From Anabaena minutissima FACHB-250 (lineage in GTDB: Bacteria > Cyanobacteriota > Cyanobacteriia > Cyanobacteriales > Nostocaceae), in contig NZ_JACJRG010000019.1 of assembly GCF_014697125.1 (NCBI RefSeq), forward strand, positions 56,641 to 120,640: DNA of 64,000 nt, read 5' to 3'. The notes beneath the pieces were generated by a model. It was not told the origin of the DNA and made no database searches. It saw nothing but the letters and a program-made list of their open reading frames with translations. Made by a program: the position numbers and the translations under genes. Within the stretch, counting starts at the first letter, position 1; the number at the start of each line of letters is the position of its first letter. Positions 52,910 through 61,821 of the stretch are shown here, one piece after another.

Positions 52910-54562
52910 TTATGCACTCACTTCCGTTGATGCTTCCGAAGAATGACCATACTCATAAGGCCCATGAGTCACCACCGGCAAAACCTCCCAATTCTCCACC
53001 GCAGGAGGAGAACTAGTAGTCCATTCCAAACTCAAAGCTTCCCAAGGATTATCTCCAGCCAATTCTCCCTTGCTCCAACTGAAGAGAACATTGAGCGCAA
53101 AAGGAACGACCGATAACCCTAAAAGAAATGCCCCAATAGTACAAAGCACATTCAAATCCACAAACTGGGGATCATACATTGCTACCCGGCGAGGCATACC
53201 TTGCAAACCCAACTTGTGCATAGGTAAGAAGGTTAAATTAGTGCCAATTAAAGTCAGAACAAAATGAATTCGTCCCCAAAACTCATTTAACTTCCGTCCT
53301 GTCATTTTGGGAAACCAGTGATAAATCCCGGCATAAATCCCAAACACAGAACCACCAAACAGTACATAGTGGAAGTGCGCTACTACATAATAGGTATCGT
53401 GGACGTGAATATCAAAAGGTGCTGTCCCCATTGTCACGCCGCTTAAACCACCCATGACAAACATCGACAACAAGCCGATCGCAAATAGCATGGCACTAGT
53501 AAAGCGAATCTTACCACCCCAGAGAGTCGCAACCCAACCGAAAATCTTCACGCCGGTAGGAACTGCCACAATCAAAGTTGAGATTGTGAAAAACATCCGC
53601 ATCCAGCCTGCTGTACCACTGGTAAACATATGGTGTACCCAGACAAACAAGCCAACAACACAGATAGCGACAGTAGAATAGGCGATCGCTTTATATCCAA
53701 AGATTGGCTTCCGCGCATGGACGGGAATCACTTCGGACATAATGCCGAAGATAGGCAGAATCATTAAATATACTGCCGGGTGAGAGTAGAACCAGAACAA
53801 ATGTTGATAGATAACGACGTTACCACCAGCATCTGGTTTAAAGAAAGAAGTACCAAAGTTGATGTCAAATAGCAATAATACCAAACCCGCAGCTAACACA
53901 GGTGTAGAAACCAGTGCTAGTACAGAAGTTGCTAAGATTGCCCAGCAGAACAGAGGTAATTGATCCCATTTCATGCTGGGGACTTTCATCATCAGGATGG
54001 TGACGACGAAGTTCACCGAACCAAGAATTGAAGAAGTCCCTACCAACACGATCGCCAAAATCCACAGACTTTGCGCGATGGGTGCGGTGACTAGACTTAA
54101 TGGTGGGTAAGCAGTCCAACCAGATTGAGAACCACCGAAAATGAAACTTGCTGCAAGTAGTAATCCGGCTGGTGGGTTTAACCAAAAAGCGACCGCGTTC
54201 AATTTCGGGAACGCCATATCCCGCGCCCCAATCATCAAGGGGATAAGATAATTACCAAAACCACCGATCGCACTGGGAACAATCCAGAGGAAAATCATGA
54301 TTGTCCCGTGGTTGGTCATGAAGGCGTTGTACAGATTCGGATCTATGAAGTCTGCATCAGGGGTGGCTAACTCAGTCCGAATTGCGATCGCCATCAACCC
54401 ACCGATCAAGTAGAAGAAAAAGGCAGTCACCAAATATTGGATGCCTATAACCTTATGATCTACGTTAAACGTGAAATAGTCCCGCCATTTCCAAGCCGGT
54501 TGAAAATGTACACTGTGTCCCTTATCTGATGGTCTGTATGGTGGAAATTCTACTTGTGTCAT
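52910..54562 (-). CDS. coxA: Cytochrome c oxidase subunit I
   Basis: The 550-residue haem-copper oxidase subunit has twelve helices. It contains the haem and CuB ligands: the low-spin haem histidine in TNHGTIMIF, the CuB pair and linked Tyr in FWFYSHPAVYLMILP, HHMF, and the haem-a3 histidine region HDTYYVVAHFHYVL. Together with CoxB and CoxC it reduces O2 to water in respiration; in heterocysts such an enzyme protects nitrogenase from oxygen. Length and motifs are complete. The gene is 80 bases downstream of coxB, and the MITE-like repeat separates it from coxC. Confidence 0.97.
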   Translation of the reverse strand: MTQVEFPPYRPSDKGHSVHFQPAWKWRDYFTFNVDHKVIGIQYLVTAFFFYLIGGLMAIAIRTELATPDADFIDPNLYNAFMTNHGTIMIFLWIVPSAIGGFGNYLIPLMIGARDMAFPKLNAVAFWLNPPAGLLLAASFIFGGSQSGWTAYPPLSLVTAPIAQSLWILAIVLVGTSSILGSVNFVVTILMMKVPSMKWDQLPLFCWAILATSVLALVSTPVLAAGLVLLLFDINFGTSFFKPDAGGNVVIYQHLFWFYSHPAVYLMILPIFGIMSEVIPVHARKPIFGYKAIAYSTVAICVVGLFVWVHHMFTSGTAGWMRMFFTISTLIVAVPTGVKIFGWVATLWGGKIRFTSAMLFAIGLLSMFVMGGLSGVTMGTAPFDIHVHDTYYVVAHFHYVLFGGSVFGIYAGIYHWFPKMTGRKLNEFWGRIHFVLTLIGTNLTFLPMHKLGLQGMPRRVAMYDPQFVDLNVLCTIGAFLLGLSVVPFALNVLFSWSKGELAGDNPWEALSLEWTTSSPPAVENWEVLPVVTHGPYEYGHSSEASTEVSA

Positions 54563-54642
54563 AACCGATTTTTTGACTATTGACTCTTGTAAAGACGCGA
54601 TTAATCTCTTTGAGAAGCCTCTATCGAAGCGTCTATGCGTCT

Positions 54643-55608
54643 CTACCGAACATTGACCAATGACTCTAAACTTGCTGCATCAATCCCCAAGTGTTGAACA
54701 TGAGGTGCAAGAAACTCTGATGTAGACAAATTCGCTGGGTTAACAGCAACAGCTTGTTGAAGATTTTCCTGTTGAGCAACCTGATTTTCTGTCAGCCAGC
54801 TATCAAACTCTTCTGGTGTGTGGACAATAACCTGTGTCCGCATTGAACCGTGATAACCACCGCAAAGTTCAGCACAAACTACTGGATATGTACCTGGTTT
54901 AGTCGCTACAAATCGTAATTCGGTAGGGATACCAGGGATTGCGTCTTGCTTGAGCCGAAATTGAGGTACCCAAAAGGAGTGAATTACATCCTGTGCTGAG
55001 AGATTAAGCTGCACATCAGCACCGACAGGAACGTGCAATTCGCCAGAGTTAACGCCGTTATTGGGATAGTCAAATAACCAAGCAAACTGCATACCAGTCA
55101 CATTCACCACCAAATCCGCAGGTTTCGCCTGATTTGTAGGAGATGCGCCAATCCCAATGCTGGGAGCAGTTTTAGCTGTCATATCATCCAGAGTACCAGC
55201 CATAGCCGTTCCAGAGGTGTGAGCTGCATGACTAGGATGACTCCCAGGCTCTAACCCTCCCATTTGGTTAAAGACATCTACGCTGTAGATACCTAGGCAA
55301 ATTACGATCAGTGATGGAATTGCTGTCCAAAAGATTTCTAGAGGAATGTTACCTTCAATCGCTACACCATCGGTATTGTCACCCCGACGACGACGATATT
55401 TGAACAAGAAAATCAAAATCGTGCCTTCTACTACCAAAAATAGGGCTACAGCAATGGTAAACATAATATTAAAAAATTCGTCTACCAAGGGTGCTTGTAG
55501 TGATGCTTGTACAGGCAAGAGATTGTGATTTTGACCTATCCACAGACTGATTACTCCAATTACTATTCCAGCAATCAGAGTCCATAATGAAACAGGAATT
55601 TGTTGCAT
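54643..55608 (-). CDS. coxB: Cytochrome c oxidase subunit II
   Basis: The 321-residue protein has two N-terminal membrane helices and a cupredoxin domain with the CuA site: HSFWVPQF and CAELCGGYHGSM (two cysteines, His, Met). The presence of CuA shows a true cytochrome c oxidase, in contrast to the cyanobacterial alternative (quinol) oxidase, which lacks it. A His/Ser/Ala-rich insert (SHPSHAAHTSGTAMAG) lies before the cupredoxin domain. It is the first gene of the cox unit, with a 438-base region upstream before fdxB. Position beside cnfR and fdxB supports cox2. Confidence 0.95.
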   Translation of the reverse strand: MQQIPVSLWTLIAGIVIGVISLWIGQNHNLLPVQASLQAPLVDEFFNIMFTIAVALFLVVEGTILIFLFKYRRRRGDNTDGVAIEGNIPLEIFWTAIPSLIVICLGIYSVDVFNQMGGLEPGSHPSHAAHTSGTAMAGTLDDMTAKTAPSIGIGASPTNQAKPADLVVNVTGMQFAWLFDYPNNGVNSGELHVPVGADVQLNLSAQDVIHSFWVPQFRLKQDAIPGIPTELRFVATKPGTYPVVCAELCGGYHGSMRTQVIVHTPEEFDSWLTENQVAQQENLQQAVAVNPANLSTSEFLAPHVQHLGIDAASLESLVNVR

Positions 55609-56046
55609 AGTACCTGCTTTTTAGTTATTGGTATTAGGGGCTTTGGGCGCGGAGCATGGGGTATTGAGCATTGCTTTATCACACATAGTCCCTATTCCCC
55701 AGCTATAGGCTTTTACATTATTGACCAGATAATGTTTTTTTCACTTATTAAAGTTCTAGCTTATGGAAATAAAAATCGGGGGAATTATTCCAGATATCTT
55801 CATATCTTACCCCCAAAACTTAACAATAGATTGCGAAGTTGACGAACAAGTCCGTTTGTGCTTAATCCCATCAAGAACACTGTTAGTTGTAATAGCAAGT
55901 ATGAATTTGTTAATAGTAAACAAGTAATGGTTTACGCATTTGTTTTCTACGAACTTTTTACCGTTCGTAAAGTTTAAAATATTCCCCTCTATTTACCTTG
56001 CCGAGTATTTTTATGTCACTACTAACCGTATTCTTTGGTATACATA
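55609..56046. promoter_or_regulatory. Intergenic region upstream of coxB
   Basis: These 438 bases contain some STRR-like runs near 55640-55700 (CCCTATTCCCC) and an AT-rich stretch before the end of fdxB. The cox promoter must lie here, but I see no canonical NtcA site (GTAN8TAC) and no TCCGGA element. Confidence 0.45.
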
Positions 56047-56340
56047 TTAGTTTTCCAAGGCAACGTGGGTGTAGCAATTTTTAGGACAAATCCGCGCACA
56101 AGCTTCACAACCAACGCAGTTTTCTGGGTTAGAAACTACCATGACTTTGCGCTCGATTTCATCATCTTCTTCATCATCCACAAATTCACCTTCTTCATTG
56201 AGTGCTTTCAAATCCAGCACGGAATAACCACATACTTTAATACATCTGCCACATCCGATACATTTGTCCTTATTGATTGATTGAGCAAATTTAGGTGTCC
56301 AAGTCTTGCCGCCAAATGTCAATCCTGTAACTACTGCCAT
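56047..56340 (-). CDS. fdxB: Two-[4Fe-4S] ferredoxin FdxB-type
   Basis: The 97-residue ferredoxin has two cluster-binding motifs, CIGCGRCIKVCG and CVGCEACARICPKNC, separated by an acidic loop (DDEEDDEIERK) as in ferredoxin III of nitrogen-fixing bacteria. It is a known neighbour of cnfR in heterocystous cyanobacteria and may pass electrons to nitrogenase-related enzymes or CnfR. It starts MAVVTGLTFGGKTWTPKF, the standard FdxB opening. It is transcribed divergently from cnfR across a 975-base region. Confidence 0.93.
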   Translation of the reverse strand: MAVVTGLTFGGKTWTPKFAQSINKDKCIGCGRCIKVCGYSVLDLKALNEEGEFVDDEEDDEIERKVMVVSNPENCVGCEACARICPKNCYTHVALEN

Positions 56341-57315
56341 GAATAAACTCCCGGCTATCCTGCCAATAAACTTGTTGGTACTTGAATATTCATCCTACTT
56401 TAATTTTATCTAGTTATTTTGTTATTAAGTGATTAATTTGTAGAGTCAATAAATGCTAATTGTATACAAAATTATGCCCCTAATATATGCTTGTGCTTAA
56501 ATGCAAAAAATTATGATTAATGATTTGATCTTGTCCTTATATTAAACATACTATCCGTCCGTGGATGATACAGGATTTATTATCTTAAAAATTTATTTAA
56601 ATGCGGTATTTCTAATAATAGCAACATAATATTGCATTAATAAATACAAACACAAAAAGTAATTCTCTATAAAAATACTAATAAGGTTATGCAATTAATT
56701 AGCAAATTGCTCATCATTACATATTTTAGACTATAAATTGTATCTCAATACACAAAACGATTTTTTCGATATTTATAAATATATACTTCCAGCAAAGCTA
56801 TTTTTTGCTAAATGATTATCAATGCCTTAATCACAATCATGGGAAAAATCATAAGCATAAGAATTACATCATCACCCATCGAATTTGTCATCGCCATGAC
56901 AGATTATTACTATGAGTTAAATATTCAAGTTATTCATAAAATCAATAAATCGAATAATTATAGTCTTAAATATTCAATATAAATACTTTGGTTAAGGCTT
57001 TAAGGTTCAATGAAAATTTTCATCAACTAAATTTCATTAGATTTTCAATAACCTTTTCTAAGCTCATTACGAACAAAATCATCAAAATATTTATGAAATA
57101 TTTATCTAATGAAGAAGTAAAATTAAGCTCCAAATTAATAGCTGAAAATAGCTTCTGATTGGGTGCAGAGTCTAAATATGGATGTGGACAATTATTCCAG
57201 TAAGAATATTTTCCTACTGAATAAATAACTAGGTAGCAAATGCAAAATAAACAGGACACATCCAGGGGAGACTTAAACCAAACATCTCAACGATTCAAGT
57301 GGGAAAAGAGCCAAT
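56341..57315. promoter_or_regulatory. Long AT-rich divergent region between fdxB and cnfR
   Basis: These 975 bases contain no credible gene; the open frame at 57023-57259 on the minus strand is AT-rich and runs through the cnfR leader. Promoters for both flanking genes should lie here. I find no GTAN8TAC site. The region is very AT-rich with many TAA/ATT runs. Confidence 0.5.
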
Positions 57316-58905
57316 ATGCCTTATACAATTCCTAACAAAAATTGCGTTGGATGTGACAACTGCCGCCCCCAATGTCCTACGGGTGCGATCAAAATAGAAG
57401 GCAATCAATATTGGATAGATCCTTGTCTTTGTAATAATTGTGAAGGCTATTATCCTGAACCGCAATGTGTAATAGCTTGTCCAACCAAATCTCCGATCCC
57501 GTGGCAGGCGAAGAAGGGGAGATGCAAAATAGAACCGAGAGATGCTACCAGTTCAGACTTGTTTTCTAATGGCAAGAATAACCCATTTGCTTCTGCGATC
57601 GCTATTTGGGAAGCTTGCAACCTATTAGCGCAGCGTACATCCCTCAATTGGGAACAGGATGAAGCAGGCTATCTCTGTTATAGCAGACAAGTTAACCAAG
57701 GAAGGGGTGCGATCGCCTTTCACATCCAAGATCCATTTCAAGTCAGCGAACACGCCAAAGATATTAGTGCAATTGAGACTCTAGATATTCGCGCCGCTTG
57801 TATCCATCTTATTTTTGCTGCTCATGCTACAGCTTTAGATCAACCTTGGGAGCAAGAATTTGCTATTGACGAACGACAACTAGAGAAATATTTAGGACTG
57901 GAGAAACGCAAAGACCTAAGTAAAATTGCCAAACTCTCCTTAATGAAAAACCTGGTGCTGCAAGCTTGTTCACTGATTATTTCCCTCGACTGGCCTCAAC
58001 AAGGTCGAGTCCAGGGGTTTTCAGTTAAAAATAGCCGCTTGTGGCACTTAGTCAACATTCAACACCACTTTCAAGAAGATAACCTGGGATGCAAATATCT
58101 CATCGGACTAACTTTTAAAATCCGCGCCGGGATATGGTCTCAATATTTCTTGAATAAACAAGGGTGTAAAGAACGTAGTTCATTCTATCAATATGGTAGT
58201 CTGCCCAAAACTGTCTTAACCACAGTCATGAGCATTTGGCAGCAACATGAAGGCGCAGTTAGGCTAATGCTGTGGTTGCTGTTTAAAACCAAAATGGGTA
58301 AGGAACAACGCATCACTGTTCCTACCTTGCTCCGTATCGCCTATGGGGAAGAAAAAGTCTCCCTGGCTTCTCGACACAGAGAAGAACGCAAACGTCTATT
58401 ACGGACATTTGAAAGCGATTTAGAAATTCTCAACCATCATGGTATTAAACCCGTCTTCGACCCCATTACCTATCCCCTAGAAATTCAACCCCTCTGGGCA
58501 AAGTTAATGGATATTCCCGAAGATCCTGATGAAGCATTAGAATTTTGGATTAATGATGCTGGTGGCGAAACCCGCCTCACCGACACCGGCCCCCGTGGTA
58601 AGTGGAATCTCTTAATGAATGCACGGATTTTAGCTTTTGAATTACCCCCAGAATGGGAACGCCAAATCTCAGAATCAGAAAAAAAGCAACGGCGCACCGC
58701 TAGAGTCAGACGTAAATCTCCCACCACAGATGACTTAGTTGGTGAGCAGATTTTACAGGCACGAAAAACATTAAATCTCTCTCAACGAGAATTAGCCAAG
58801 CTCACAGGTAAAAGCCAAAGCTGGATTCGAGATGTCGAAAATGGTCGCTTAAAAGTCAAGCTAGAAGACCAAGCAATCTTACGTAAAGTGCTAAATATTG
58901 CTTAA
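57316..58905 (+). CDS. cnfR: CnfR/PatB, ferredoxin-domain transcriptional activator of nitrogen fixation genes
   Basis: The 529-residue protein equals the length of Anabaena PatB. Its N-terminus has two Fe-S motifs: C10, C13, C16, C20, and C37, C39, C42, C51, C55 (KNCVGCDNCRPQCPTG, CLCNNCE...CVIACPTK). The middle ~400 residues form a conserved helical domain. The C-terminus is a Cro/CI-type helix-turn-helix (ILQARKTLNLSQRELAKLTG). CnfR switches on nif genes when oxygen is low; loss of patB prevents aerobic nitrogen fixation. The divergent fdxB and the cox genes are its usual neighbours. This identification is very secure. Confidence 0.96.
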   Translation: MPYTIPNKNCVGCDNCRPQCPTGAIKIEGNQYWIDPCLCNNCEGYYPEPQCVIACPTKSPIPWQAKKGRCKIEPRDATSSDLFSNGKNNPFASAIAIWEACNLLAQRTSLNWEQDEAGYLCYSRQVNQGRGAIAFHIQDPFQVSEHAKDISAIETLDIRAACIHLIFAAHATALDQPWEQEFAIDERQLEKYLGLEKRKDLSKIAKLSLMKNLVLQACSLIISLDWPQQGRVQGFSVKNSRLWHLVNIQHHFQEDNLGCKYLIGLTFKIRAGIWSQYFLNKQGCKERSSFYQYGSLPKTVLTTVMSIWQQHEGAVRLMLWLLFKTKMGKEQRITVPTLLRIAYGEEKVSLASRHREERKRLLRTFESDLEILNHHGIKPVFDPITYPLEIQPLWAKLMDIPEDPDEALEFWINDAGGETRLTDTGPRGKWNLLMNARILAFELPPEWERQISESEKKQRRTARVRRKSPTTDDLVGEQILQARKTLNLSQRELAKLTGKSQSWIRDVENGRLKVKLEDQAILRKVLNIA

Positions 58906-58943
58906 TGTTAGTTTGGTGGCTACTAAATCAGTCGTGAGAATCA

Positions 58944-58973
58944 AGAACCCCGGCTTCTTAAAAAACCGGGATT
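58944..58973. terminator. Terminator between cnfR and the band-7 gene
   Basis: AACCCCGG and CCGGGATT form an imperfect stem with a CTTCTTAAAAAA loop, between convergent genes 38 bases after the cnfR stop. It resembles the stronger terminator at 19982-20018 (both read CCCCGGCTTCT). Confidence 0.7.
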
Positions 58974-58977
58974 CTAA

Positions 58978-59814
58978 TTAGTTATTTTTACTAGTCAAAT
59001 TACTAGGATTGATATTAATTAATGGTATTGAACCATTACCACCCATAACCATTGGGAACTTTCCATCCCATTTTTCTATTGCTTGTTTTTGCAATAACTC
59101 CGGCGTTAAAGTTAGCCTTTGTAATCTTTGCGCCTCCGCTTGACCTTTCGCACGGTTAACATCAGCTTGAGCTTCTTGAGTTGCTTTTTTAGCAATAAAT
59201 TCTGCCTGTTTAGCTTCTTGTTCGGCAATCTGTTTAGATTCAATGGCTCTACTAAATTCTGGAGAAAAAGAAAAATTTACTAGAGAAACATCATCAACTA
59301 TCAAACCGTAAGCCTGAAGTCTATTTTTTAAATTATTATCAATTTCCTCCTTTAATTCTGTTCTGCGAGTAATAATCTCTTCTGCTGTTTTTTTAGCAGT
59401 TGCAGCCTTTAAAACTTCAGATACAGCCGGAGTGATGATGCTGGTCACTATTTGTTGTTGATCACCGACTTGTTGAAATACTTTATTGACTTTGCTGGGG
59501 TCAACGTGCCAGTTGATAGCCAATTCTGTTTTCAGTTGTTGGAGGTCTTTAGAAGCTGCATCAGCTTGAAAGGTATTTTGTTGCACGCGCACACTAATTC
59601 TTTTAACCGATGTGACAAGGGGCATAATCGTATGCAGTCCTTCATCTAAAACCTGATCTTGGACTTTACCAAATTGCATCAATACGCCACGTTCACCCGC
59701 ATTTACAATTGTAAATGGACGGAACATGATAGCTAAAAGTAAGAAGAATATCCCTCCAGTTAAATAAAAACCATATTTGAATTTACCATCAGAGGTATTT
59801 GGAATATTACGCAT
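58978..59814 (-). CDS. Prohibitin-like SPFH/band-7 membrane protein
   Basis: The 278-residue protein starts at the ATG at 59814 with AAGGAG eight bases upstream (the frame is open further to 59889). A single transmembrane helix (YGFYLTGGIFFLLLAIMF) is followed by the SPFH domain (VNAGERGVLMQFGKVQDQVLDEGLH) and a long Ala/Glu/Gln-rich coiled coil (EQEAKQAEFIAKKATQEAQADVNRAKGQAEAQR). Such proteins form ring-like scaffolds at thylakoid or plasma membranes and interact with FtsH proteases. It is a single-gene unit convergent with cnfR. Confidence 0.93.
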   Translation of the reverse strand: MRNIPNTSDGKFKYGFYLTGGIFFLLLAIMFRPFTIVNAGERGVLMQFGKVQDQVLDEGLHTIMPLVTSVKRISVRVQQNTFQADAASKDLQQLKTELAINWHVDPSKVNKVFQQVGDQQQIVTSIITPAVSEVLKAATAKKTAEEIITRRTELKEEIDNNLKNRLQAYGLIVDDVSLVNFSFSPEFSRAIESKQIAEQEAKQAEFIAKKATQEAQADVNRAKGQAEAQRLQRLTLTPELLQKQAIEKWDGKFPMVMGGNGSIPLININPSNLTSKNN

Positions 59815-60122
59815 ATTTTTATTCTCCTTATGCAATAATTGTCTATCGAGATGAATCTCAGCATCAATGACTGCGGACTGGCAAATCATTACAAATTTTT
59901 ACAAATTGCTGTCAATCATTGGGATTTAGCTTTTGGGAATAGTAATCCAACAATTGGTAGTAGTTTGGGGGTAATATCTCGCAGAGTCTCCCTCATAAAT
60001 TAACCAGGATGCGTGTTCATCTTCTATCAGAAAGTACAAACAAATTAAAATTAATGACAACTGTAGATACACAGTTATCATTAGCTTTTTTAGAAAAAAG
60101 CTTTTAACTATTACTTAAAAAT
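59815..60122. other. Intergenic region, nothing recognised
   Basis: These 308 bases between divergent genes are AT-rich apart from a short GGGGG run. A short inverted pair CTAATT/AATTAG-like is weak. I see no RNA gene or repeat. Confidence 0.4.
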
Positions 60123-60788
60123 ATGAAGATTTATCAACCCCATGCTTGGCCTCAGAGTTTGGCAGAAGCGATCGCTATTCAAGAAGAATTACGGAATCAA
60201 GTGATTATACAGGATCAACTGCAACAACAGGTAAAATACGTTGCTGGTGTGGATATGGGTTTTGAAGCCGATGGTACTATTAGCCGTGCAGCAGTGGCGG
60301 TGCTGAGTTTTCCTGAATTGCAAGTCATCGAAACCCAATTAGCATACCGTCCTACTACGTTTCCTTACATTCCTGGTTTCTTATCATTTCGAGAAATACC
60401 AGCAATACTTGATGCCTTAGAAAAAATTCAAACCACACCAGATATTATCTTGTGTGATGGTCAGGGAATCGCTCATCCCCGTAGGTTAGGTATAGCGAGT
60501 CACCTAGGAGTCATCATCAACATACCAACCATTGGGGTCGCAAAATCCTTACTTATTGGTAAACATGAAGAGTTACCAGACACCAAAGGTAGTTGGCAAC
60601 CATTAATACATCACGGTGAAACTATTGGTGCAGTTTTAAGAACTCGCGCCGGAGTAAAACCTGTGTATGTTTCCAGTGGGCATAAAATCAGTTTACCCAC
60701 AGCAATTGACTACGTGTTGCGCTGCACACCAAAATATCGGTTGCCAGAAACTACCCGCATCGCTGATAAATTAGCATCTGATAGGTGA
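60123..60788 (+). CDS. nfi: Endonuclease V (deoxyinosine 3' endonuclease)
   Basis: The 221-residue enzyme nicks DNA near deoxyinosine and similar deamination products. It has the family motifs VAGVDMGFEADG (catalytic aspartate), YRPTTFPYIPGFLSFRE, DIILCDGQGIAHPRRLGIASHLG with the second acidic residue, IGVAKS and the late YVSSGHKISL. Length is normal. The gene is on the plus strand and is not linked to other repair genes here. Confidence 0.95.
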   Translation: MKIYQPHAWPQSLAEAIAIQEELRNQVIIQDQLQQQVKYVAGVDMGFEADGTISRAAVAVLSFPELQVIETQLAYRPTTFPYIPGFLSFREIPAILDALEKIQTTPDIILCDGQGIAHPRRLGIASHLGVIINIPTIGVAKSLLIGKHEELPDTKGSWQPLIHHGETIGAVLRTRAGVKPVYVSSGHKISLPTAIDYVLRCTPKYRLPETTRIADKLASDR

Positions 60789-61016
60789 CAGGTGATAGGG
60801 GTGACAAACAGGAGTTACGCAAAAAAGGCGTATTTTAATGTTTGCGATCGCCAAGCCTTGATTTTTCTTGCGAGTACCTAGGTAATAATAGTAACAACTC
60901 ATCGTATTATTTTGTTGAACTTTGTTCTAAAAACTTGCTTACTACCGCTCAATCGTGTTAGGAATCGCACAGAAAGTAGTTGAAGTAGCTAAATACGAGT
61001 TACCCAAGTTGGAACA

Positions 61017-61673
61017 ATGAACGCACTTACTTTACAGTGGCATGATGCTGGTCAAAACAAAACTCAGCAAATTTACGAACAACAGCCAAGTAAAAATCCT
61101 GGCACTGTCCGCATTGGTAGAGATCCACTCCAGTGTGACATTGTTTTGACAAACCCAACTGTATCTGGGCTGCATATAGAAGTATTTTTTAATACTCAGC
61201 AGCAAAATTTTTATATCAGAAATTTGCGATCGCAAAATCCTCCCCTTATAGACGGACAACAACTCATCCAAGGAGAAAGACTTCTAAATCAAGGTAGCAT
61301 CATCTACTTGGGACAAGTACAACTCCAAGTTACTGCTGTGAATATTAATACCATCGCAGCCACAATTTTAGCTCCACCCCAACCACAAGCACATCAAAAT
61401 CGCCAATTCACACCCCCTGTACAACAAAAGCCACCAGTGCATCAAAATCGTCAAGTTACAGCCCCTCTGCAACAACAGCCACCAGTGCCTCAACAACAGC
61501 CAGTCACACCCCATATACACAACCATCCAGCAACACCAGCACAAGGAAATTACGGCTTAGAGTGTCCTAGATGCCATAAAGTGTCCCGAATTGAAAATTT
61601 ACAAGTAGGCTGTCCCTGGTGTGGTACATCTTTAGCTGCGGCAGTCAGTGTATTAGTCGCACCGGGGAATTGA
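61017..61673 (+). CDS. FHA-domain protein with C-terminal zinc ribbon
   Basis: The 218-residue protein has an N-terminal FHA domain (GTVRIGRDPLQCDIVLTNPTVSGLHIEVFF, residues ~28-100) that recognises phosphothreonine, a Pro/Gln-rich linker with repeats (HQNRQ, QQQPPVP), and a C-terminal zinc ribbon (CPRCHKVSRIENLQVGCPWCG). The linker is low-complexity. Such proteins connect Ser/Thr kinase signalling to a partner; no kinase is adjacent. It lies upstream of a second FHA gene on the same strand (148 bases away). Confidence 0.88.
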   Translation: MNALTLQWHDAGQNKTQQIYEQQPSKNPGTVRIGRDPLQCDIVLTNPTVSGLHIEVFFNTQQQNFYIRNLRSQNPPLIDGQQLIQGERLLNQGSIIYLGQVQLQVTAVNINTIAATILAPPQPQAHQNRQFTPPVQQKPPVHQNRQVTAPLQQQPPVPQQQPVTPHIHNHPATPAQGNYGLECPRCHKVSRIENLQVGCPWCGTSLAAAVSVLVAPGN

Positions 61674-61772
61674 GCAGGGGTGCAGGGGAGAAAAATTAAT
61701 AAATAATGCCATGTGCAACTTTCTCTTAAACCTAACCCCCAACCTCTTCCCTACAAGGGAAGGGGAGCAAAA

Positions 61773-61807
61773 TTGAATTTTGAATTTTGAATTTTAAATT
61801 TTAAATT
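61773..61807. repeat. Five tandem TTGAATT/TTAAATT heptamers (STRR)
   Basis: Three copies of TTGAATT are followed by two of TTAAATT directly upstream of the FHA-oxidoreductase gene. Part of a CCCTTCCCTACAAGGGAAGGGG element precedes them at 61745-61767. Confidence 0.85.
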
Positions 61808-61821
61808 CGGAGCGCAGCGAC

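Noticed and set aside
57023..57259. 78-residue minus-strand frame in the cnfR leader
   Set aside because: AT-rich with low-complexity Ile/Leu/Tyr runs, no ribosome site, and located in the promoter region of cnfR.
56341..57315. NtcA-type site GTAN8TAC upstream of cnfR or fdxB
   Set aside because: Searched by eye; the only near candidates (GTATCTCAATAC, GTAAGAATATTTTCCTAC) have spacers of 6 and 12 and not 8.
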